Part shown: positions 34,701-44,797 of the stretch, one piece after another
Layout: each line of letters opens with the position of its first letter
Numbering within the stretch: the stretch's first letter is position 1
Assembly (NCBI GenBank): GCA_003833135.1
Contig: QZLH01000248.1
Coordinates: 4,528-68,527, forward strand
Length of the DNA: 64,000 bases
Direction: 5' to 3'
DNA from: Oehlia diaphana
Taxonomy: Eukaryota > Glomeromycota > Glomeromycetes > Glomerales > Glomeraceae
Made by a program: the position numbers and the translations under genes
The notes under the pieces: generated by a model
Seen by the model: the letters and a program-made list of their open reading frames with translations, nothing else
The model's database searches: none
What the model was told of the DNA's origin: nothing

Positions 34701-37700
34701 TATTTGGAAAAGTGAAACTGAAAATTCTTCATTCGCTTCTAAAATGAAGACTATCAAATTTAATAGCAGATCAGATATTTTTCGTGCGACTCATTTAGAA
34801 CATGAGATTGAAGCATTAAATGATAAGAGATCCGCAGAATCACAAGTGAATTCAAAATTCATGTCTGAAGGAGAAATTTTAAATAGGATAAAAAAATGTC
34901 GAAAAGAACAATTAGAACTTGGTGCAAAAAAACCACTATCAATTTTTATTGATTTTGCACAATTAATTAATGAAAATAATATAGAAAAAATACGAGATTT
35001 TTCCTGTCAAATTGATGATTTTTTCAAAAAATATCTACGTGATTTACAAAATTCAAAGAACGATATAGAACGAACTAAAATCAAACAGATTATCGAAGAG
35101 AATGATATTTCCATCCATGACTTTTGGCGTGAATTTATTATATTGTCCGAATTGAATAATGTTCGTAAATCAGTATTAGAACAGTTGTAAGTATTTATAT
35201 TTAAAAATCGATTAAAATTTTTTATACAAATTTATAAATTTATTATTTATTTTTATATTTATTTTTATTAAATTAGATATGATGTCAATAAATCAAAGTT
35301 ACAAGAAGCGTATAAAACATGGATTCTTGAAGGAGAACCTTTACAATTACTCGATGGTTTATCATTACGCTCTCTTCCAACAAAGTTTTTATCCAATGTT
35401 TTGAGTAACTTAATGACAAATGTTGAACGAAGATTAATAGTAATTTCAGTTATTGGACTTGAAAGTTCAGGAAAATCCACTCTTTTAAATTATTTATTCC
35501 ATTGTGGATTTGCAACTTCAGCTTCAAGATGGTAAATATTTTGCTTTGCCTTTCTTTAGTAACTAAGAATTTAATAATTTTTTTTTTAGTACCAAAGGAG
35601 TATATATGAGTTATCGAACCGCGAATTTCAGTGGAAATACGATTGATCTGCTAATTCTTGATTCCGAAGGAATGGCATCAACTGCTCAAAAATATATTAC
35701 TCACCGTACCAGTTTTGATAAAAAGATAACACTCTTGGCTTTAATGTGTTCACAAATTATAATAATTAATACAAAAGGATTAACAAGAGATATTGGTGAT
35801 ATTTTAGAAGTATCTTCATGGCACTTGGACGCTCTTAGACATAGACAATCAAAACCAAGATTACATTTCGTACTTCGTGATATGGTTGATACGATAGAAG
35901 CTCAAGAGCCAGCATTTAAGGATATTGTTGATGGACTAAAAAAAATGTTTAAACAGATTCCTGGCTGTGTAGATTCATTAGAGGATTTTATGTCAGTCGA
36001 ACAGCAAGATGTTCACTTATTAGAAAATGCATTCTGTTGTTATCAAGATGATTTTCGTCCTCGTGTTACCAATATCGGAGAAACTGAAAATGTTAATTTA
36101 CCAGCAGTAAGTATATTCTGTTTCTATTCTTGCTAGTTATTCTTAAATTATTGATTATATCTTTAAATAGGAAGTATTTCCAGCAAAAATTTCAAGTTTA
36201 AGACAATCACTCCTAAAATCTGCTTTACTGCATAAGAATGCATCGGAACATTTCACAAATGTTCAAGGTAAATTGTCTGGCGTGTATATTTTTTCTACAA
36301 TACCAAATAATTATATAATTTTATTTTTTTAGGATTTATTCCATATATGAAAACAGTATGGAGTAAAATTAATACATATGGAAGTTTCCTTCATTTTGAA
36401 AGTTTCAAAGCGATTCAAGCATGGTATCAAATGCGTAATATTGTTAATATTATTAAAGAAAACAAACTTCCGGAATTCACTTCTTGTGCTAAAAATACAA
36501 TTAATTGTTATGTTAAGAAAATTCAAGTAGACTATTCAAAATGGACTCAGATTGAAACAGAATTTAGAATGGAATTAGATTCGTTAACAGACAATTGGAA
36601 AAGAAATAGTTTAAGATATTATTCTGAATTAGTACAGGAACAATTTGATGCCAATACTGTTGAAGAGGGGAAAAGGCTTATTTATAATATGATTTCGGAA
36701 GAAAGAAGAGAACAAGACGCGCAATGGATGTCGTTAGTAAGAGAATATAAAGATTCTTGGCTATCAAAATGTGCGATAGAAAAAGTTGGTAATAAAATTA
36801 GAGGATTAAGCTTTAAAAAGATTAATGAAGCAGAATGTGCAAAAATATTTGAAGATATTTGGAAAGAGGTAGAAGATGATAAAAAGGAATTCAATCGTCA
36901 GATGGTATATCAATCAGAAGATTTAAAACAACATGTTCAAGCAACTTTTAATAATACTGTTCATGAATTTAGTTCAACAGTTCGTCAAGGTTCAAACCAA
37001 AAAGAAAAAGAAAAGTTTAAAAGAGATTTTTGGACAAGCATAAAGAAACCATCAACCTTGGAAGAAAATATTAATATTGATGTACAACAAATTCAACGTA
37101 TAATTGAAGTTAAAACAAATTTTATGAGCTTTTTTAATATGCAAAATACGAAAAATACGAGCAAAAAAAAGATAGCTAAAGAAATTAAAGACAAATTGAC
37201 GCGAACAATTAATGGAATTACTTTTGACTTAAAACAGAAAACATCTTTACATATTGAACACGGACAGGCGATCAAATGGTTTGAAACGCTATGTAACTGT
37301 TTATTTGAATTTACACAATTGCAAACTAGTAAAATTGAATTTAAGACTGACTTTGATTTTTTTGAGGTAATTAATGTAAAATGTTATTTATTTGTAACAT
37401 TCAAAACAATAGTTCGATAGTTTACATGCTTACAAATCTAATGTTGAAATATTTTTTATTTACAGAAATATTTAAGATCCCAAATATATAAAACATTAAA
37501 GAAAAATACTATTGATTGGGAAAATCAACAAAAAGAAAAATTGGACAACCTGAAAGAGGATTTACTATTGTCATTTCAAAAAATTTTAACAGATTTTTCC
37601 AATGAAAATCTTTCCAAAGAAATTCTTAAATATATTTTAGTAGCCTTTAAGCAGCAAATGTTAGAAATAGAAAAAACAGTTGATCGAAAACTTCAAATCT

Positions 37701-38713
37701 ATTTGAGAGAAAGTTGGACAGACACATATACAGCAACCAATTATGCGTATAAACAAAGTTTTGATGCATTAAACATTGATGCAATTCGAGAATATCTTAG
37801 CGATCCGATAGAATATATGACAACCCTTTTTAATTCTGATTATGAAGTATATAAAGAAAGTTTGACGAATACTATATTACGTGAAATTGATGAATTTTAC
37901 AAAAGTACAAAGGAAAATCTATTAAAGGCTGTTTCTGAATGGAGTGCATTATTCGATCCAGAGCAAAAATATGAACAACTGCAATTATCAAGCTTTCTTC
38001 TTTATTTATCTGGAAAGTCCTGTTCTTTTAAAGAATATAATTCATTAAGAACATTTATGCAGCGCAGGTATAATATTAATATGAAGAAGACACCACCAGA
38101 GTATGATTTTTCTAAAATTTTAAAGGATGTAGATAATCTACTTGGAAGTATTACAATTGAAAAACCTGTTGATTTTTGTAAATTACTTTGTAAGTCCATA
38201 ACAGAAGGAGAAGGAGATATACAAAATATATGGACTGATACAGAAAGATATGAATCAAAGAAAAGAATAAATATGTATTTAGAAATAAAAATAAGCTATT
38301 ATAATCAAACTGGATGTTCAGCAAGATGTCCATTATGCTCTTCCAAATGTGAACTACCTGATGATGATCATACCCAACATCAAGTAACTAAACATTTGCT
38401 TCCAGCTTTTCATGGTTTTCGAGGTAAAGGAACAAGGCATCCAACTTTAATTGTATGTACTGAGGATGAAGCTCACGACACTAGAAGATGGGCATATTCT
38501 GGTGATTCAATTTATTTACCACTCACCGAATTTCTGCTTAAATATCATCCATCATGGCTTCCTTTTCCTCGATCAGAACCTTCTGATGAACATATAACAA
38601 AAATGCGTGCAATCTGGTATAAACTTAAAGATGAACTCTGTAAAAAACATGACATGGTTGATAATACTGATCCATCATGGGAATTCAGATACGGAGGTCT
38701 CATTCCAGAATAA
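31773..38713 (+). CDS. FAD-monooxygenase-like / VLIG-type large GTPase fusion, copy B
   Basis: Ten exons in the same positions and phases as copy A: 31773-32077, 32171-32692, 32785-32969, 33081-33392, 33467-35186, 35277-35531, 35590-36106, 36171-36267, 36333-37366 and 37466-38713. They give 2064 residues with no stop. The N-terminus starts CSGGLSGL, keeps a true LADGY (DG motif) where copy A has LANGY, and reads IGESAF at the GD position. The GTPase motifs (GLESSGKST, DSEGM, LRD) and the C-terminal CPLCSSKC ... HTQHQ cluster are the same as in copy A. Differences are small indels and substitutions throughout the helical region. Open frame and motif retention in both copies indicate that each is under selection. 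Copy B may be the less altered one in the flavin part. Confidence 0.88.
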
Positions 38714-38989
38714 GTTGGGAAAGTTTGTTTTGTTAACTTACAATAATTTTATTTTATTTTATTTTATTTTATTTTATTTATTTATTTATCTGTTGTTTTT
38801 ATTATTATTTTTTAAATAAATTTACAATGTAAAATCAAAAATCATGTGAGCAAAGAATTACTATGTACTATATAAGAATTGTGGTAATGGATTTGGTAAA
38901 GGTCGTAATTTTCAGCTTACTAAAAATCATTTAAGAAACTAACGTTCTTTTTAGTAAATGATATATGAAACTTTTTATTTATTCTTTGT
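38714..38989. repeat. 3' flank of copy B with a TTTTA microsatellite
   Basis: (TTTTA)n followed by (TTTA)n at about 38747-38788. No other feature. Confidence 0.7.
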
Positions 38990-39420
38990 CATAAATCGGT
39001 GTTAGACCAATTATAAATATTTTAAATTAACTAATTTTTTTAATAAAAATTGATGTCAATAAATAAGTATATAAAACAAGGAAACCTTAACAGCTGTTCG
39101 ATGCCTTATCGTTGCTTTCTCTTCCAAAAATTATTTATCTGGTGTTTTAAGTAATAATGTTAATTTATTTAATTTATTGGGCTTGTAAATTCAGGGAAAC
39201 CTATTCTCTTTATTTCATTGCGAATTCGCAACTTCAGCCTCAAGATGATTAATTTTAAATCATTTTATCCTTCTTTACTAAGAAAAAATTTAATTTTTTT
39301 TTGTTACTTAAAAAAGTGTACAGTATATAATTGGTTTATTAATTCTTAATTCGAAAGAACGGCTTCAACCGCAAAAATATATTACTTATCATACCTGCTT
39401 TGATAAAAAAATACAAATTT
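38990..39420 (+). pseudogene. Decayed third copy of the VLIG GTPase domain
   Basis: Follows the order of exon 5 end, exon 6 and exon 7 start of copies A and B: 'cataaatcggtgttag', then a damaged P-loop region reading roughly GLVNSGKP, 'gcaacttcagc(c/t)tcaagatg', and a segment matching the DSEGM region with Asp changed to Asn. Frameshifts and deletions are numerous. The first block matches copy A better than B. No FAD-like or C-terminal part was seen. Confidence 0.8.
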
Positions 39421-39841
39421 TTCTACAAAAAGTAGCTTTGAAACTCTGACTCAAGAATCAGCATTAAGAATATCACTGACGTCTCTCATTAAGTTTCTGT
39501 TGAGGTTTAATAAAGGCAATTTTCAATTTTTGTATTTTTACGTGATTAGGGAATTTGCGATAACATAATCTGAAAATTAGTGTCCCTAAGTTTTATTTCT
39601 TTTTCAGCTCGGAATCTTATTTGTATATCATTTTTTTTTCTAATTTTACCAACTACTCGTATCTTAAACGGAGAGAGGGTAATAATAGTGAGAATATTTG
39701 ACAAAGAATATTATATCCATTTTATTTTATAAAATAACCCTTTCTTAAAAACACCATGAAGTCATTCTAAAAACTATATCATACCCAGTTATACAAACTT
39801 TTGCACAGGCTTGAACATTGCGTTCCTTCTTATTTAATAAA
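39421..39841. other. Spacer without recognisable gene
   Basis: Nothing assignable beyond AT-rich sequence. Confidence 0.35.
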
Positions 39842-40155
39842 GATGGACAACGGTCCTAAAGACCATGGTTAAGACCGGTCCTACATGCAAAAAGACCAGA
39901 CCACGCACGTAGGACACAGTCTTTATAAATTTCGAAATTTATGATAATTCCGGCCAGAATTAAATGATCGGCATAAAAATTTCCTTTTCTGTATTGTTGT
40001 GTAACCTTGATCCAAGTGTGACGGGAACAAAAATTTCCTTTTTTGGATTTGTGTAATGTCACGTGAGAGATTTTGACCAATCATCGTGATCGGTCTTTAT
40101 CTAGGACCGGGTCCGGTCCGTCCCAAAGACCGATCACGTAGGACCATTGACCATC
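39842..40155. mobile_element. MITE-like element with GATGG-CAA-GGTCCTA ends
   Basis: The left end GATGGACAACGGTCCTA (39842) and the reverse complement of the right end, GATGGTCAATGGTCCTA, match at 15 of 17 positions. Sub-terminal 'aaagacc' and 'ggaccg' motifs recur in both halves. GC-richer than its surroundings and without a credible coding frame. About 270 bp upstream of the next gene. Confidence 0.7.
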
Positions 40156-40425
40156 TACCATGGGCCATGTGAATCGAGCACCTGGAATGCGCAGTGCGAT
40201 ATCGGATAAATTCTTGCCGAAAGATATAGGGGCGTGCAACATAGTTTTTCTAGTGGACAATGCACTGTGTCGTCCAATTTTTAATAATTTGTGTAACTTT
40301 TGATATCCGGACTCCTATATATAGGTGACATGATCATCCGCATTTAATACCTGAATGTAGTCTTTCATTGTCGGAAAAAAAAAAAAAAAAAAATTCTAAA
40401 TTTCTGTTCTGAATATTTTAAAATA

Positions 40426-42511
40426 ATGTTTCGTTCAATTCCTCGAGTATATGCTAATATCAAAATTAGCATTAATGCTAGTAATAATTTATTAAATAAA
40501 AATTTAATAGTAAAGAATAATTCATTTCGTAATATTAGTTATTTAAGTCGAAATAATAATGGAATACTTTCAAGAAATCGAACGAATATTGTTGAAAAAC
40601 ATGAATTATTGATTAATAATATTTGTAAAAGAAATTTAACGGAGGTATTTAAATGAATCTTCAATAAAAAATGAATTGATGGAGTATTTTTGATTTTAAA
40701 ATAATGATAAATTTTTTTTTTTGTGGTTTATATATATACTAAAGTCACCAGAATTTGAAATGACGATTCCGCAATCCAATCCTATAGCGGCATCGACGAC
40801 GCCTGCAAAAGTATTTATATATTGGCCAGATGGTCAGACAAGTAAATTGTAAATTTTTTTTTTCCTGTGATTAATTAAAAATTTTTATTTTAAAATCTTT
40901 CTATTTTAAATTTTTTTATTTTAACACTCTTTTTTATTTTTATTTTATAGTCATAATGTTTGGTTAAGAGATCACTGTAAATGTGATGAATGTTTTCATA
41001 AAGTAACCAAACAAAGACTTGTTGATACATTTAAGATACCGGAAGATCTTGGATCAGAATTTGCGTTACCAGAATCAAATGGAATAAAAATTAAATGTAT
41101 AATTTATCATTTATTTGTACTTAGTTTAATATTTATTCTTCGAATCTGAAATTAAATTTTTTGATTAGGGAGTGATGGACATACTAGTTTTTTTAGGTGG
41201 ACTTGGTTGAGAAGGCATTCTTATGATCCACAATTTGTTGATTTTCAACCATTCTTACAAAAGTAATTGTCATTTTTTTTTACTGTAAAAAATAAATAGA
41301 TTATTTTATTTATTTATTTTATTTCCTATTATTTAATAGGAAAATATTATGGGATGCGAGGATTAAAGACCATCCGCCGACTGTTAAGTACGAAGATGTA
41401 AGTCAGTAAGTCATACATGGGAACAAACTATTTTAAAATTATATCCAAAATAATTAATTTATTTATGTATTTCTATTTTATTCATAGGTAATGAAATCTA
41501 AAGAAGGGTTATCAAATTGGTTATTGAACATTGTAAGTACTATTCTACTTGTCCATTTAGCTGCATCACCTTACTTTATTTATCCAATGTAATTTTCTTT
41601 TTTCCTTATTAGGATCAATTTGGATTTTGTTTTGTTGATGGAGTGCCACCTAAAGTTGAAGAGACGGAAGAATTAGCTAAAAGAATTTGTTTCATAAGAG
41701 AAACTCATTATGGTAAAATTATTTCAAGTGATATATATTAACTTCCTCTTTTCTAAAAAATATTAAGTTTTGTCTTATTTAATTAGGTAAATTTTGGGAT
41801 TTTACATCAAATTTAGAACATGGAGATACTGCATATACATCATTAGCATTGAAAGCTCATACCGATAATACCTATTTCACTGATCCATCTGGGTATGTTA
41901 AAGTTTTCTTTTTTAGTAAATTTTAATTTAAAAATTTAAAAAAAAATAATATTATTTCAAATTTTCTAACTCTTTGAAATAGGCTGCAAATGTTTCATTT
42001 AATTGAGTTCGATGGTACGGGAGGATCGTCATTATTAGTTGACGGATTTTGGGCGGCTCGTAGATTAAAAATGACATTTCCTGAAGCGCATAAAATATTA
42101 TCCACAATTCGTATTCCTGCACATTCAGCAGGTGATCCTGATACATTAATTGAACCGACACCGAATGCTTATCCTATATTAAATTACAATCCTTTAACAA
42201 ATGAAATTTATCAAATTCGTTATAATAATGATGACAGATCAACGTTAAGTCATTTATCATCGAATGAAGTTGAAGCATTTTATTATGCATTAAGAAAATG
42301 GAATAATATTTTAATTGATAAAGAAAATGAGTATTGGGTAAAATTAGAACCTGGTAGAGCATTAATTTTTAATAATTGGAGAGTATTACATGGTAGAGCT
42401 GGATTTACTGGTCATAGAAGATTAATTGGGGCTTATTTAAATTGGGATGATTATAGAAGTAAATTAAAAATTTCTAATTTAACTAGAGAAGAAATTGATG
42501 AAATGATATGA
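40426..42511 (+). CDS. Trimethyllysine dioxygenase (carnitine biosynthesis), mitochondrial
   Basis: Nine exons: 40426-40644, 40745-40848, 40951-41096, 41169-41262, 41340-41397, 41488-41532, 41613-41712, 41787-41892 and 41983-42511. They give 466 residues with all phases consistent. The basic, Asn/Ser-rich N-terminus suits a mitochondrial presequence. It is followed by the N-terminal zinc-binding motif WLRDHCKCDEC, a DGH segment (DGHTSFFRW), the iron ligands HTD at ~280-282, and the distal histidine in WRVLHGR (~427). The sequence around FTGHRRLIGAYL resembles trimethyllysine hydroxylase more than gamma-butyrobetaine hydroxylase. The family hydroxylates N6-trimethyllysine using 2-oxoglutarate, Fe(II) and O2, the first step of carnitine synthesis. 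Gamma-butyrobetaine dioxygenase is the main alternative. Confidence 0.88.
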
Positions 42512-42719
42512 TTTATTAAATTGTTTATTTGTTTGTTTATCCAAGTTAATTAAATTATTCAAAATTATGCCTAATTATTATGTATCTGTTTATATAAATT
42601 ATGATATTTATTTAATATAATAATAAAAAAACATAAAAGTGATAACAGAACAAGTTATAAACGTGACATCAACAGAAAATTATAAATGTCCTTTTTATAT
42701 CAATAATATTTTCACTATT

Positions 42720-43196
42720 TTACCATAAATCCCTTCTTCTAGATCTCTCATTTCTAATAAATCTCTTTTTCCATCCCATTTCTTCAATTTTTTGATTATA
42801 TTCTTCTTCTAATTCATTTCTTCTTTCTTCAGATACGGGAGCGATGATACCTATATAAAATTGACTACATTCAAATTTTTCCGCTAATTTTTTTCTAGTC
42901 CATTTAATAGGATCTTTTTCACGTAATTGTTTTATCTCATTTATTTGTTCATGAGTTAAATGATATGATTTTTTTTTAATCGGTTTTAATGGTGGTGGTA
43001 ATTCATCAAATGATTGATTTTGAGGTTTTAATGGAACTCTTGATATGAATATACTACCATCTTCTAATTCTTTTTTTTCGTAAATTGGTGCTGATGATTT
43101 ACTAGTATTTATGGGTTTTTTGGCTGTATAAGTACGAGTAAATAATATTCGATTTAATGATAATGCGGAAGGAATTTTTTTAATCAATAATGACAT
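42720..43196 (-). CDS. Mitochondrial large-subunit ribosomal protein mL58 (MRPL20 family)
   Basis: A single exon of 158 residues. A basic N-terminus with Arg and Ser/Thr (residues 1-~30) suits mitochondrial import. The conserved core is HLTHEQINEIKQLREKDP followed by KWTRKKLAEKFECS. This is the fungal MRPL20/mL58 signature, which packs into the mitoribosomal large subunit, and the length fits the family. Transcribed divergently from the uS7m gene across a 195-bp spacer. Confidence 0.85.
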   Translation of the reverse strand: MSLLIKKIPSALSLNRILFTRTYTAKKPINTSKSSAPIYEKKELEDGSIFISRVPLKPQNQSFDELPPPLKPIKKKSYHLTHEQINEIKQLREKDPIKWTRKKLAEKFECSQFYIGIIAPVSEERRNELEEEYNQKIEEMGWKKRFIRNERSRRRDLW

Positions 43197-43391
43197 TATA
43201 TTTAAATTAATTAAATTAATTCATATCCGCATGAGTTTTATGATGTTTATATATTTTTAGGTGGCTTGTAATTTCTGTTACACAAGATCTTGCAAAAAAA
43301 AAGATAAACCAGCTCCAAAATCGTAATTATATAAAAAGGGATTTTTAAGGGATTTGCAAAAAAATAATAAATAAATAACTTTTAGAATAGA
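43197..43391. promoter_or_regulatory. Divergent promoter region between mL58 and uS7m genes
   Basis: A 195-bp spacer separates two oppositely oriented mitochondrial ribosomal protein genes, so shared control is plausible. I saw no element that I can name with confidence. Confidence 0.5.
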
Positions 43392-44489
43392 ATGAGTTCT
43401 ATAAGATTCTTCTCCGCTAATATTATTACGGTAAATAAACGTCCATTACCAACTTTAATAACAAGATCAAGAAATCCATCATTAATTTCATCATATTATC
43501 GTTCCTTTCAATCTTCGATTAATAATTATAACGAAGATAATATTAACAATAATAACAACAATAGTATTAGTAGTAGTAATAGTATAAACGATAATAATAA
43601 TAATAAAAACAACGAAGATAATAATATAAAAGATAAGGAGAATGAAAAAGTTAACCTTTTTGATAAGATTTTATCTAATGATTTAAATTATAAAGAAAAT
43701 GATGTTAATTTAAGTAGTAAAGAATTATTTTCAATTTTAAAAGAATCTTTATCGAGATCAAGAACAGTTTCAACCTCTGGTGAAAATTCTCAATCAATAA
43801 CAAATTCTTCATCGCCTTCTTTATCATCAAATGATTCATCTCTTTTTGATTCCACAACTTCAAAATTACCTTCAACTTCTACACCTGAAACACCTGAATC
43901 TATACTTGATACAATAAATATATCTTCTAGTAAAGAAGATGCATCATTAATATTTGCTACAGATAAAGATCCCACATTCGATCCCACACTTGAAACAGCA
44001 ATTATACATTCAACTGAAGCAGATGCTACAACAAAATTGACTATAGATAAAAATGATCCTCGATTCATAAGGGAAGATCCTGTAATTTCACAAGCAGTAA
44101 ATATTATAATGCGTCATGGTAAAAAAGCTACTGCAAGACGTTTTTTAGCTGATGCGATGGTAGAAATACGTAGACAAACACATAATGATCCTTATTTAAT
44201 TACTAAGGCTGCTATTGAAAAAGCTTCTCCACTGGTTAGTCATATGAGCTATAAAAAAGGTTCAAAAGTAACTTTAATTCCTAAAGCTTTAAATGAACGC
44301 CAAAGGCGCCATAAAGGTATTAGATGGATTTTGGATGCTTCTGACAAAAGATCCGGTAAAAGTTTTAGTATTAGATTAGCTAACGAAATTTTAGCTGTAA
44401 TCAATGGGGATTCAGCTGCTTTGAAGAAAAAGGAGCAATTACATAAATTAGCACTTGCAAATAGAGCTAATTTACCAGTCAAGTGGTAA
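43392..44489 (+). CDS. Mitochondrial small-subunit ribosomal protein uS7m
   Basis: A single exon of 365 residues. Residues ~220-365 are a clear S7 domain: DPVISQAVNIIMRHGKKATA, the segment IPKALNERQRRHKGIRW, and the end LANRANLPVKW. The first ~215 residues are a long Asn/Ser-rich extension with a run of Asn and a Ser/Thr/Pro segment, probably including the import signal. The extension is much longer than in bacteria. uS7 binds the head of the small subunit. Confidence 0.92.
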   Translation: MSSIRFFSANIITVNKRPLPTLITRSRNPSLISSYYRSFQSSINNYNEDNINNNNNNSISSSNSINDNNNNKNNEDNNIKDKENEKVNLFDKILSNDLNYKENDVNLSSKELFSILKESLSRSRTVSTSGENSQSITNSSSPSLSSNDSSLFDSTTSKLPSTSTPETPESILDTINISSSKEDASLIFATDKDPTFDPTLETAIIHSTEADATTKLTIDKNDPRFIREDPVISQAVNIIMRHGKKATARRFLADAMVEIRRQTHNDPYLITKAAIEKASPLVSHMSYKKGSKVTLIPKALNERQRRHKGIRWILDASDKRSGKSFSIRLANEILAVINGDSAALKKKEQLHKLALANRANLPVKW

Positions 44490-44797
44490 ATGTAAAATAC
44501 TTAATATACTGTTATAAATAATAAATAAAAATAAATATTATATTTATTATTTAACTTTCTGAACATTTTATTTTTGAACAAGTCAAAAGATGATTGTTAC
44601 CCTCCAAAAAACCAAAATTGTACCTATTCTATACATTTAATAGTTTTTGTGCACGATTTTTTTTATTCCAATAAATCTATAACGCTCGAAGTTAAATTTG
44701 ATTAACCAAATTACTAATAGTAAAAAGAATTACCCGAGTTATTAATTTGATCTTTTCTTTGTTTTAATAATCCCGGATAAAATAGTTATTTCATAAT
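44490..44797. other. Convergent 3' spacer
   Basis: Separates the 3' ends of the uS7m and zuotin genes. It contains AATAAATAAAAATAAAT, suitable for polyadenylation of the plus-strand gene. Nothing else. Confidence 0.5.
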
